Below, piece after piece: positions 19,277-30,078 of a stretch of 64,000 bases of DNA. The notes below the pieces were generated by a model that was given only the letters and a program-made list of their open reading frames with translations, made no database searches and had not been told where the DNA came from. Location of the stretch: the NCBI GenBank assembly GCA_023935145.1, contig CM043700.1:101673400-101737399 (forward strand), written 5' to 3'. The number at the start of each line of letters is the position of its first letter. Position 1 is the stretch's first letter. Made by a program: the position numbers and the translations under genes. Source of the DNA: Bretschneidera sinensis. Taxonomy: Eukaryota > Streptophyta > Magnoliopsida > Brassicales > Akaniaceae.

Positions 19277-20524
19277 TGTTGTGAGTTTTAAATTACTCGC
19301 AAGCGCACGAGTCGTTTGCAATATAGCGTTGTGCAAGTGCGAGGTCGAATCCACAGGGAATTGCGTTGTGAAAGTATATTTTCAATCTAAACTAACTCTA
19401 TCTTAACCTAGTTCCAAATTTCAAAATGATATTGCAAAATAAATTAAAACTAAATTAAATTGATTTAAAATCTAATAATTAAAAACACTAAGGTTTCCGA
19501 ATCCACCCCACCAAAGTTAAGCATACATGTTCTAAAAATATAGCCTATCAAAACATTCAATGAATCCAACTATAAGACAAAAAACAAAGAATATCCCAAC
19601 TAAACCAAAAGCACCCGATGTATCCGCTCTTAACAAATCACAAAGGGAATCCAATTTAATCGAAAAGCATTCAATGTATCCATCAGATGAAACACAAAGA
19701 AAATCCAACAGACAATTTAAACTCAATCAATTATAAGATTAACTCAAATAATTGACAGAACATTTAGACTAAAAATTGTCAGATTTGTACAAGCAAATCT
19801 GAACTACTACGCCAAACAACAGCGGGGCTTCATCTTCAACCTTAGCTGAAGAGTCTAGCCACTCATAACTATAAAACTATAATAACAAGTGCTAAACATT
19901 TAAACTAAAACAACTGAATATAAAGAAATAAATAAACAACTTTACATGGGAGAAATTCCACTCGCTGACGGCCGGCGCTTCCCCTCGTGGTAGCAATGCC
20001 TTCGGGATCCACCAAAATGCTGGCGGACGTCCACCGGTAAACACCAAAGTGGCTTAGGAATTGTACACTGAATTATGAAGCCAAATGGTGTTTATATAGG
20101 GGGAGACCCGGAGTAAAACAGGTTGCAGAAACGATGTGGGATACAGGCCCGTGTGCGCTCGATCGCAGTGTGGTGCGATCGATCGCATGTCTTGTGCGCA
20201 CGATCTCATGTGCGCTCGATCGCATGTCTGCTGCGATCGATCGCAAATGCACTGAACTTCAATTATTTCGATGTGGGATGTTGACCATGCGCTCGTTCAA
20301 AGGCAGGTGCGCTCGAGCGCTGGTGCACTCGATCGCATATCTGTTACGATCGAGCGCAATGTCTCCAGAAGCTTCAAATCAACCTGAAATGCTGTACTTT
20401 CTCCACAAAGCTGTAAAAACACACAAAACACAAGAAAAACGTAAAATAAAGTAAAATAATACTAACTAAGAGCATAACAAATATAAGTTAAGGGTCTAAA
20501 ATATGCAATATTTAAGACTCATCA
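19277..20524 (-). repeat. 5' LTR of element A (1248 bp)
   Basis: Pairs with 11048-12295 at the same length with about 11 mismatches. Minus-strand ends are TGATGAG and ACAACA. The right flank is TSD TGTAG (20525-20529), followed by array sequence. Confidence 0.97.
20091..20358 (-). promoter_or_regulatory. LTR promoter of element A: GATCGATC palindrome cluster and TATA
   Basis: TATATAAA (minus strand, 20091-20098) is preceded by a cluster at 20155-20358 of GCGCTCGATCGCA, TGCGATCGATCGCA and GCGCTCGAGCGC. All are palindromic or near-palindromic with CG steps. The same module is at 11862-12129. Several of the LTR-LTR differences fall inside the cluster, and most are C/T or G/A changes at its CG steps. 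Confidence 0.65.
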
Positions 20525-20529
20525 TGTAG
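20525..20529. repeat. Target-site duplication of element A (TGTAG), right copy
   Basis: Identical to 11043-11047. Confidence 0.96.
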
Positions 20530-21579
20530 CAACCAAACACCAACATAGGGGATCCAAGGGTTGAGTGAACGATGAGTGTTTTAGGGTTTTGGGATGTGAG
20601 ATTGAGGGGAGATTTCACACAATTTTTCTTGGCAAAATTGTGTATTGTGGTATAAGGAGTTTTAGCAGTTTTCTTCCATCCAAAAGTCGTAAAAGTAGTG
20701 GAATGACGATTGGCACGTGAACGTAGGCAAGAGGTGCCGAACCACAGTAAAAATTATTGTGTAAATTTTGATTGAAACATGGAGGTTTTGATTGGATAAA
20801 GGGAAATTTGAACCAAGGATCGAAGTGTTCGGCGATTTGAGTCGAGGGTAGAATTTTTTGAGATACTCCTTAAGTCCCACATCGAAGAAAAGTATTATTG
20901 TAAGTAGTTTTAGGCCCACATCGTTGATGTGTCAAGAGGATGTGGGTACTAGATATTATAAATATAGGCATCAAGAGATGTAGTCTCTTACCCCTATTCC
21001 TTAACCATGAATAGTTGGTCAGATGAGAATGTAGCAACCAAACACCAATATAAGGATCCAAGGGTTAAGTGAACGTTGGATGTATTAGGGTTTTGGGTTG
21101 TGAGATTAGGGAGAGTTTTCACACTGTTTTGTTGAGAAAAATTGTGTATTGTGGTGTAGAGAGTTTTAACTGTTTTCCTTCGTCCAAATGTTGCAAAAGT
21201 AGTGGAAAAACGATTGGCTCATAGATGTAAGCAAGAGGAGCAGAACCACATTAAAAATTATTGTGTTTATTTCGATGAAAATAAAGAGGTTTTGATCGGT
21301 TGGAGGCAATCTGGACTAGGGGGTCGAAGTGTTTGGGGATTTGTGTCGAGGGAAGAATTTGTTGGGATGCTCCTCGAATCCCTCATCGGAGAAAAGTGTT
21401 ATTGTAAGTAGTTTTAGTACCACATCGTCTATATGTCAAAAGAATGTGGGTACTAGTTATTATAAATATAGGCATCAAGAGATGTAGTCCGTCACCCCTA
21501 TTCTTTAACCAGGAATAGTTGGTCAGATTGGAGTGTAGCAAACAAACACAAATATAGGAATCCAAGGGTTAGGTGAACG
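20530..21579 (+). repeat. Tandem array of ~503-bp LTR-derived units, segment 2
   Basis: Continues the unit exactly where segment 1 stopped at element A's TSD. LTR starts are near 20857 (degenerate TTTTTGAG) and 21360. It is cut by element B at TTGGG (21580-21584). Confidence 0.92.
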
Positions 21580-21584
21580 TTGGG
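21580..21584. repeat. Target-site duplication of element B (TTGGG), left copy
   Basis: TTGGG here and at 39391-39395. Array text on both sides belongs to adjoining parts of one unit (GAACGTTGGG | TAGATTTTGAG). Confidence 0.92.
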
Positions 21585-22901
21585 TGATAAGAGCCATAAA
21601 ATGCATCTTAACAATGTTTAATAGTTAGCATTTTATGACTGATCTTGTCTTTATTGCACTTTTATGTGTTAATAACTCTAAAGTAATATTATTGGACCAT
21701 TGACTTATTTTAGTGCATTTTCAGGTACTTGGAGTCCAAAAGAGAAGAAAAAGCGATCGTTGTTGAAAAGCACCAAGATCCCATGCATAACGGAGCGTCA
21801 GAGTGGTTGCGGAGAAGCAAACATGAAGGAAATAAAAAAAATCGGTGAGCACCGCGGTGCCCTTCGATTAGTACTGCGGTGCCCAGAAGCCTCCACATTA
21901 TTAACAATCATTGAGCACCGCGGTGCTCCTCACCCAGCACCGCGGTGCCCAGAAGCTCACCCAATCAAGCTAAAGCTAGCACTGCAGTGCCCATCAAGCA
22001 GCACCGCAGCGCGCACACGGGGTTGTATCTCCGAGTTAGAACTTAATTAGAGTTTTAAACATTAGATTAAACCCAAGAACACCCTTGGACCCTTGTACTA
22101 TAAATAAGTCACTTAGGGTTTAAGAGAGGGGGGGATCTTGTGGTTGGAATCAAGGCCTGGAAACTCAAAGAAGCAGCCTCATTCTCCTCCATCAAAGTGT
22201 TTAGCCATGAGTTCCATGGCGAACTAATCTCCAAGCAAGGCGAAGGGAAGATTCCCTGGGTGTAGTTGTTCCTATTTTCCTTTACTTGGTTCAGTTGTAA
22301 TAAGGATTTATTGTCAAGATATTGTTATGATTTACTTTGCTATCTAATTATAAGATTTTCTCTAATCCGGTGATTGTATCTTTTTCCTTGATATAAATCT
22401 AGTCATGCTTTTCTTATGTCAAGATTGTTTGGATATGATTGAGTCCAGTAGCTTTACCCTTTAGGTTTGTCCATTACTACAATAGTATCATAAAAGATAT
22501 ATTGTCGTTTCTTGATAAACCTATAGGGTAGATCATGTGTGCATGAATCAAAAGTAAAGTATTTCATAACAATTACATTAGGGTTTATACATGCTCTTAT
22601 TAAATATTTGTCGGTTGCTTGTTTGGGATGTGAAACCCGCAACCAAGATAAAAATAACTGAATCAAGTTAGGATTAGGGCAACGCACCTCGGGAGGATTC
22701 CCGGAACCTTGTTGTTCCTCTATTATATTTTACAATCTATTTTACACAGTTACTCCATTATCAACAGTTCATACTTTCTCACTTAAATCTTTATCGTTTG
22801 TGTTATGGTTCACACCTTCTTTTGTAGTTAACTTGTTTCCCTGTGGAATCGACACCTCAAAGCTGTGCTACAACTACCGCATTATGTTTTGGGTGTAATC
22901 A
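21585..22901 (+). repeat. 5' LTR of element B (1317 bp)
   Basis: Begins TGATAAGAGCC and ends GTAATCA next to the PBS. It is 44 bp longer than the 3' LTR, entirely from two 22-bp segments in the GCACCGCGGTGC cluster. Confidence 0.94.
21847..22106 (+). promoter_or_regulatory. LTR promoter of element B: GCACCGCGGTGC cluster and TATA
   Basis: Between 21847 and 22014 there are five or six copies or variants of the palindrome GCACCGCGGTGC (including GCACTGCAGTGC), then TATAAATA at 22099-22106. In the 3' LTR the cluster is 38381-38504 and the box is TATAAGTA (38589-38596). Confidence 0.68.
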
Positions 22902-22906
22902 AATTT

Positions 22907-22924
22907 TGGTGCCATTGCCAGGGA
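22907..22924 (+). promoter_or_regulatory. Primer-binding site of element B (tRNA-Asp type, mutated)
   Basis: TGGTGCCATTGCCAGGGA differs from the canonical Athila PBS by three changes, all transitions (one C-to-T, two G-to-A). They fit deamination decay after insertion, two of them at former CG sites. Confidence 0.88.
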
Positions 22925-23061
22925 AACACGCTTACATACAAGGAATTTTGTCAACTCTAAGACAAGACGGTACTATCGTTCTTTTCTTTAAGTTTTGATT
23001 TTTTGATTTTTGATTTTGTTTTGTTCTGTTTTATTTGTTACCTTTTAAACTCAGTTAGTGT

Positions 23062-23544
23062 ATGCTTAGACCGAGAGATTCACGAGGGAGATTCATTAAG
23101 GGACCTGAATTGGAGATACTCTTCCCTTCCATGTCCGTTAGTAAAACCTGGCCTAGATCAAACCCTAGTGTACACCCAACAGAAAATATAGAAAATTTTG
23201 TTAACATGGCTGAAAACCCTAATGAGAATGTTGCTAGGACACTTAGAGATTACCTACATCCTAGTCAGACAGCCACACCATCATGCATTATGTTTCCAGC
23301 TAACACTCACCATCAAGATTTTAAAACAGGGATGATACAATTACTCCCTACTTTTTATGGCTTGGAAAACGAGAACCCATATGTGCACATTAGAGAGTTT
23401 GAGGAAGTAGTGCGACTTTTCATAGTCAAGATGCAACTGATGATATCGTGAGACTCAAGTTTTTTTCTTTCTCTTTGAAGGATAAAGCTAAGAGTTGATT
23501 ATACTCGCTAAGACCACGATCAATTGAGTCATGGAATGAGTTGA
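23062..23544 (+). pseudogene. gag: gag of element B, 5' part (split by element C)
   Basis: The ATG at 23062 opens MLRPRDSRGRFIKGPELE, then ARTLRDYLHPSQTATPSC, FPANTHHQDFKTGM and ENENPYVHIREFEEVV, matching gag of element C closely. A 1-bp deletion near 23414 shifts the frame; downstream text (FKLKFFSF-like, then ESWNEL) remains readable to the insertion point at 23544. The gag resumes at 30079. Confidence 0.88.
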
Positions 23545-25016
23545 TGATGAGAGTCATAAAATGCATCTAAACAGTACTTAATTGTTAGCATTTTAGGATT
23601 GATCGAGGTTGGAATTACACTTTTATACCTTAATAACTCTAAAGTGTTATTCTTGAATCGTTGACTTATTTCAGTGCATTTTCAGGCACTTTGAGCTTAA
23701 AAAAGAGATAGAAAAGCTATCATCATTTTAAACATGAAGCTTCAATGAATACTCGAGTGAGATAATGGTCACGGAAGAGCCAAGATGAGGAGAAACCAAG
23801 AAAGGAGATTTACTAAATTGCCAGAATTGCCTGTACAGATCAATCATCTTTGAAAATTAAACTGTATTGATGCAAGAAGAACCAGGAGATGAGCCATATA
23901 TGCTTAGAAAGATACAGAAGTCTATTTTCTGGATAATTTTACGGCTTGTAAAAATGATTTTTCTAGAGAAAGTTATGGCAGTTTTAATAGACAAAGGTCA
24001 GGCTGTGCGGGATTTCAGTGTGATTTTGGGCTTAAATCCCACATCCCACATCGGTTGGAAAACACATTTCTATATCCCACATCTCACATTGGATTGGAAA
24101 CACATTGCACTCGTGGTATTTCCCTATAAAAGGCCTACTCCACTTCAGCTTTGAGGCATCAATCGGAGCTCATCTGAAATCATCAGAGAGTGAATCCAGA
24201 GGGCTTTTAGGAGCAATCCAAAGGGGTTTTAGGATGAATCCGAAGTATAATTTTGGAGGGAAAGCTGATGAATCACCGAAACTTTCATTACCAAGTAGGA
24301 GATGATCGTTGAGAGGTCAGAGGCAATTCAAGGAAGCATGAGCTCCATGGCCGGCTAGTCTCCAAGCAAGGCGAAGGGATGAATCCCTAGGTGTAGTTGC
24401 TCTTATTTTCCTTTATTTGATTCAGTTGTAGTTTGGAATTATTTTCATTAAACATTGTTATGTTTTATTCTTTAATTTACTAGTAGATTTTTTATTAGTC
24501 CGGTGATTGCATGCTTTTTTTTCATATAAGTCTAGTCATGCTCTTCTTATGTGTATTTGTTCGGGTGTGATTGAGTCCGGTAGATCTCTTTTATAGATTT
24601 GTCCATTGCTGCGGTATTGTTGTTTAGATATATCAACGTCTTTTGATAATTTATAAGTTAGGTCATGTGTGTTTGAAAGTAAAGAATAGTTCATATCAAT
24701 TACATTAGGGTTTATACATGCACTTTAATTGAATATTTGCCGATTGTATGTTTGGGATGTGAAACTTGCAATCGAGATAAAAACAACTGAATCAAGTTAA
24801 GATTAGGGCAACAAACCTAGGGAGGATTTCCGGAACCTTGTTGTTTCTTTATTATACTATCCTTCACACTATTTTCACACAATTCAGACTCTTTCAATCA
24901 ATCTTTTATCGTCTGTGTTAAAATTCACACCTTCTTTTGTAATTAACTTGTTTCCCTGTGAAATCGACACCCCAAAGCTGTACTACAATAACCGCGTTAT
25001 ATTTTGGGTGTAATCA
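23545..25016 (+). repeat. 5' LTR of element C (1472 bp)
   Basis: Ends GTGTAATCA before the PBS. The core promoter is likely CCCTATAAAAGG (near 24122-24133). It is preceded by two ~40-bp direct copies of a CCCACATC...ATTGGAAACACAT block. A 95-codon open stretch (23867-24154) is not gene-like. Confidence 0.93.
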
Positions 25017-25021
25017 AATTT

Positions 25022-25039
25022 TGGCGCCATTGCCGGGGA
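25022..25039 (+). promoter_or_regulatory. Primer-binding site of element C (tRNA-Asp type)
   Basis: TGGCGCCATTGCCGGGGA, one mismatch from the canonical site, five bases inside the LTR. Confidence 0.93.
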
Positions 25040-25230
25040 AACGCGCTTAAGTACAAAGAAGATTGTCAACTTTTGACATGACGGTAGAAGAACTGTAAAT
25101 AGTTTTTCTTTTCAGCAGTTTGTAAAGGCGGTAACTTCGTTCCTTCTTTTAGCTTGCTGCATTAATTTTATTTTATTTTATCTTATTCTTTCTTTTTATA
25201 GTAATTTTTTTCATTATTTTGTTACCTTGA

Positions 25231-26922
25231 ATGCAAAGACATAGAGATGCTTGTAGGCCTGTGCTAGAGTCAGAATTCTATTCATTTCTAAATCCTTTAT
25301 TTAACAGTCCATCTAGTCCCGAAGAAATGAGTGAACATGAATATCAACCCCCTAGGACCCTTCAAGATTACCTCAACCCTACACGCACAGCCACACCATC
25401 ATGCATCATATTTCCAGCCAATACTCGCCCATTAGAGTTTAAAACAGGGATGATACATTTACTCCTTACAGGTCATGGCTTGGATAATGAAAACCCATAT
25501 GTGCACATTAAAGAGTTTGAGGAAGTAGTCGCGACTTTTCATAGTCAAGACGAAACCGATGACATTGTGAGACTTAAGTTATTTCCTTTCACTTTGAAGG
25601 ATAGAGCTAAGAGTTGGCTATACTCACTTAGACCATGATCTATTAGGTCATGGACTGAGATGACTCAGATTTTTTTTAATAAATACTTTCCCCAGCATAA
25701 GACCAATGCTTTAAAAAGGAAAATCTCCACCTTTACACAAAAAGTCAGCGAGACTTTGTATCAGTCTTGGGAGAGATTTAAAGAGTTATTGAGTATGTAC
25801 CCTCACTATGGGTATGAGAGTTGGCGCTTAGTGAGCTATTTTTATGAGGGACTTACATATAGAGAGCGCCAATTTGTAGAGATGATGTGTAATAGTGAGT
25901 TTTTAGAGAAAGATCTTGATGAGACCATAGAGTACCTCAATGAGCTTGCTGAAAAAGCTCACACTTGGACTGGATCTAGTGCTACTGAAAGCACAAATAG
26001 GTCATGACCTATAGAGCACCCAAATGGTGGTGGAATTTACCATCTTAGGGAAGAGGATAACCTTAGAGCCAAAGTCGAGATGCTCACTAGGGAGCTCGAT
26101 GAGTTAAAGACTAAAAGCTTAAAGCCAACACACGTAGCTAATAATGCAAAATATTTTGAACCATGTTTTGTGTGTGGTGGGGTAGATCATCTCGCCCAAG
26201 AGTGTCCCACATTTGTTGAGATGAGAGGGATGTGTAAGGAACAATGTAATGCCTTAGGCATATACAAGAAGCCTTTGGCACCCTTCTCTGATACTTATAA
26301 TTCGGGATGGCGAAATCACCCCAATTTCAGCTGGAAGTCTAAAAACCAGCAGCTTGCACAAACCCATGCACCATATCATGCACCTGTGTCTTCTAGGAGT
26401 TCTTTAGAAGACACTTTACATGCTTTTATTGAGGCACAAGTTAAGACTAATAAAAGACTTGAATCGTTAATTGTTCAAGTTGTTGAAGAACATAAAGAGA
26501 TAAAGAGCCAAGTGTCCAAGTTGATGAGCTACTTGAGTGTGACTGAGCGAGGTAAGTTCCCTTCTCAAGCTTAGTCCACACTCCATGGTCAACACCTAGC
26601 ACAAAAGAATTTGAAGGAGTTGAATGCCACTGAGACACTGAGGGGTAAGTCATTACACATCCCAACAACGGAAAAATCAGAGGATGTGGATGAAAGCCAT
26701 CAAGCACAAGCATACATGATTGACTCATTCATGAAAAAGGTCCAGCACCTTAATCCATTTGAGTCCACCCTCATCCATGGCTTCACCAAAGCATACATCG
26801 AGCCAGAATTTACGGATGTTACTGATGACATCCTTGAGGCCCCCCAAAAGCATAGAAGCACCAAATTTGGCAATGAAGCATTGGCGGATACATTCAACCT
26901 ATGTTTTTCAAGGAGGGAATAA
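25231..26922 (+). pseudogene. gag: gag of element C, with an internal deletion joining it to a post-protease segment
   Basis: The start is MQRHRDACRPVLESE; the capsid region is in the frames at 25231-25638 and 25660-26007 (SWERFKELLSMYPHYG, FYEGLTYRERQF). The knuckle CFVCGGVDHLAQEC and NSGWRNHPNFSW lie in 26080-26574. In-frame stops are at 25636 (TGA), 26005 (TGA) and 26572 (TAG). After 26611 the text moves from the gag tail (GKSLHIPT) directly to a segment like B's post-protease region (QAYMIDSF versus QLYMIESL in B at ~31873). The protease core and all of pol were therefore deleted between these points. Confidence 0.85.
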
Positions 26923-28605
26923 GAGCATATGGCTGAAGATGTAAAACTTAGCGCTCATGGGTGGCAGCCCACAACGTATCATTTTATTTTTATTGTTTTT
27001 CATATTTCTTTTTTCTCTTGTTTATTATTATTATCTTGCTGTTTTCCATTTTTACTTTCGCATTTTTTTTCAAGGACAAAAATACGAAGCAGTTCAAATG
27101 GTGGAGCACAATTTTCAGCTTCTATGCACCTTTGGCTACAAGGGGAGTTTCCTTTACTCTTTCTTTTACATTGAGGTCAATGCAATTTTTAAGTTGGGGG
27201 TGGAGGAAACGCATCTCTTTGTTTCCATTTTCTTTATTTTCATACATTTTTCTTTTTCCATTGAACTGTTTGGTGTCATTTTCCCTCTCTTTTTGTTTTA
27301 AGCATGCTTTGTGGTTGCCTTGGAGTTAATTCACATGTAAATGATATAAACTTAATTGAGATAGCATATACCATTTAGAAGGAGTTAAATTTAGTTTCGG
27401 TTTGAAATTAATTTAAATATCAATCTTCATTTGGTTTGAGACTCTAGTTTGTGGTAAGATTGTATGATTAGTCTATAGCATCTAGAGAAATTTTATGTGT
27501 GATTATTTTGTGAATATTTTTGCAGTCTCGACAAGCTCTAGAACTTACTTGACAATGACTTGAGGCGAATTCCTAGAATGCACACTACTTAGGATATGAT
27601 ATAGGTCATTTTTGAACCGTTTGAGCCTTTCAAATCTGCCATTGCTATATTTATCACTAGTCACCTATTTGAGCATTTTTCTTGAAAAGAAAAATTGAGC
27701 CTTGTTTCTTTTGATAAACCATTTACTTACCTTTATGAGCCTAAAAATATTTTTATCCTTATTTTTCTTTTAAAAGAACTTAGTTATACACATGTTGTGG
27801 GAAGCACTTAAAAGGAGTAAGGGGTGGAAATATGAAAAAAAAAAATATCACTACCACAACCCAAGTACATTAAAGGAGATAAGTTGGGGGTTGTGGAAAA
27901 GAAAAGAAAAAAAAATGATGAAAAAGAAGGTGAATGGTTATGTGCCAAAATAAAAATAAATAAATGAATTATGGCAAAGAAAGAAGAAAGAAAAAAAAGA
28001 AAAAAAATGGTGATTTGTTGAAAGAAATGCTCAAAAAATGGTTGAAAGAGTTGGGTGTTGAAGTAAGGTTATCCAGTGCTTAAAGAGTTGTGTTCAAAAC
28101 TAAGAGATTAAGTTCTTCTACTTGTTGAATCCTTCCCGTTCTTTCTTAATCTTTACCTTAGCCTAACGTTACAAGCTTATTAAAGACCTTTTGATCCAAT
28201 GTAGTGTGATTTTTCTACAATAATGGAGAGTGATTTGAAAAGTGAGCCTATGGAGCTTGTTTTTGTGATTGATGTCACGCAATTTATTATGTATTTAGAG
28301 GCCAAGACTTGTATTCATGAATGTTATGCATAAAATCATCCGGGTGTTCAGATTAATGGTTTGTGGTAAGATGGATGTTAAGAGTCAATAACGATTTTAA
28401 GATTGATGTTTGGATTACTTTTGGACTTAGGTGAAATTTAATGATTCTATGTGCCATATATTATGTGCAATTTTTGAGAGAAAAAGTGAATTACTCTTGG
28501 TTCAACACTAGCATTGCTTTACTTTGTTTTTAACTCCTACCATAGAATTCATCTCTTATTTTCGCTTTAATTGCTAGGGACTAGCAATAAGCTAGTTGAG
28601 GGTTG
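26923..28605 (+). other. 3' non-coding region of element C
   Basis: Closely similar to 36600-38117 of element B. It contains ACATTGAGGTCAATG followed by AAGTTGGGGGTGG (27169-27201), a second purine block AAGTTGGGGGTTGTGG (27881-27896), long A/G-rich tracts (27830-28020) and the terminal PPT TTGAGGGTTG before the LTR at 28606. Hydrophobic open stretches at 26929-27329 come from T-rich DNA and are not gene-like. Confidence 0.8.
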
Positions 28606-30078
28606 TGATGAGAGTCATAAAATGCATCTAAACAGTACTTAATTGTTAGTATTTTAGGGTTGATCGAGGTTGGAATTACACTTTTATACCTTAATAACTC
28701 TAAAGTGTTATTCTTGAATCGTTGACTTATTTCAGTGCATTTTCAGGTACTTTGAGCTTAAAAAAGAGATAGAAAAGCTATCATCATTTTAAACATGAAG
28801 CTTTAATGAATACTCGAGTGAGATAATGGTCGCGGAAGAGCCAAGATGAAGAGAAACCAAGAAAGGAGATTTACTAAATTGCCAGAATTGCCCGTACAGA
28901 TCAATCATCTTTGAAAATTAAATTGTATTGATGCAAGAAGAACCAGGAGATAAGCCATATACGCTTAGAAAGATCTGGAAGTCTATTTTCTGGAAAATTT
29001 TACGGCTTGTAAAAATGATTTTTCTAGAGAAAGTTATGGCAGTTTTAGTAGACAAAGGTCAGGCTATGCGGGATTTCAGCGTGATTTTGGGCTTAAATCT
29101 CACATCCTACATCGGTTGGAAAACACATTTCTATATCCCACATCCCACATCGGATTGGAAACATATTGCACTCATGGTACTTCCCTATAAAAGGCCTACT
29201 CCACTTCAGCTTTGAGGCATCAATCGGAGCTCATCTGAAATAATCTAAGAGTGAATCTAGAGGGCCTTTAGGAGCAATCCAAAGGGGCTTTAGGACGAAT
29301 CCGAAGTATAATTTTGGAGGACAAGCTGAGGAATCACTGAAGCTTTAACTACCAAGGAGGAGATGATCGTTGAGAGGCCGGAGGCAACTCAAGGAAGCAT
29401 GAGCTCCATGGCCGGCTAGTCTCCAAGCAAGGCGAAGGGATGAATCCCTAGGTGTAGTTGCTCTTATTTTCCTTTATTTGATTCAGTTGTAGTTTGAAAT
29501 TATTTTCATTAAACATTGTTATGTTTTATTCTTTAATTTATTATTAGATTTTTTTATTAGTCCAGTGATTGCATGCTTCTTTTTCATATAAGTCTAGTCA
29601 TGCTCTTCTTATGTGTATCTGTTCGGGTTTGATTGAGTTCGGTAGATCTCTTTTATAGATTTGTCCATTGCTGCGGTATTGTCGTTTAGATATACCGTAG
29701 TCTTTTGATAATTTATAAGTTAGGTCATGTGTGTTTGAAAGTAAAGAATAATTCATATCAATTACATTAGGGTTTATACATGCGCTTTAATTGAATATTT
29801 GTCGATTGCCTGTTTGGGATGTAAAACTTGCAATCGAGATAAAAACAACTGAATCAAGTTAGGATTAGGGCAACGAACCTGGGGAGGATTTCTGGAATCT
29901 TGTTGTTTCTTTATTATACTAACCTTCACACTATTTTCACACAATTCAGATTATTTCAATCAATTTTTTATCGTCTGTGTTAAAATTCACACCTTCTTTT
30001 GTAATTAACTTGTTTCCCTGTGGAATCGACACCCCAAAGCTGTACTACAATAACCGCGTTATTTTTTGGGCGTAATTA
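28606..30078 (+). repeat. 3' LTR of element C (1473 bp)
   Basis: Pairs with 23545-25016 along its full length. It ends GCGTAATTA, where the 5' copy has GTGTAATCA. The matching TATA-like CCCTATAAAAGG is near 29183-29194. Confidence 0.93.

Larger units (their letters stand above)
11048..20524 (-). mobile_element. Element A: Athila-type Ty3/gypsy LTR retrotransposon, young
   Basis: This is a complete 9477-bp insertion with equal-length LTRs (1248 bp; TGATGAG...ACAACA on the minus strand), tRNA-Asp PBS, PPT and a 5-bp TSD. gag-PR-RT-RNaseH-INT lie in one minus-strand frame from 19081 to 13592, interrupted only by three stops (18800, 17339, 15236) and no frameshift. I counted at least 11 substitutions between the LTRs (about 0.9%), so insertion is recent relative to B and C. 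Hallmarks: GWRNHPNFSW after the gag knuckle and SDSKWVSPIHVVPK in RT. It lacks the extra ORF seen in element B. Confidence 0.96.
23545..30078 (+). mobile_element. Element C: gag-only Athila-type element nested in element B
   Basis: LTRs 23545-25016 (1472 bp) and 28606-30078 (1473 bp), both starting TGATGAGAGTCATAAAATGC. They frame a 3.6-kb interior with PBS, gag and 3' region but no RT, RNaseH or INT. It interrupts B's gag: text before 23545 (ending GAATGAGTTGA) continues at TGACCC (30081). A clean 5-bp TSD is not visible; a few bases at the right junction are altered. By eye the LTRs differ at roughly 80 sites (about 5%), similar to B. Confidence 0.92.

Noticed and set aside
23867..24154. 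95-codon open stretch in both LTRs of element C (also 28928-29215)
   Set aside because: Lies wholly in U3 across the TATA box, and no family is recognised. LTR duplication accounts for the two copies.
26929..27329. Three overlapping hydrophobic open stretches that look like membrane proteins
   Set aside because: They come from T-rich DNA in a retroelement 3' region, overlap in all three frames, and are not conserved in the matching region of element B.
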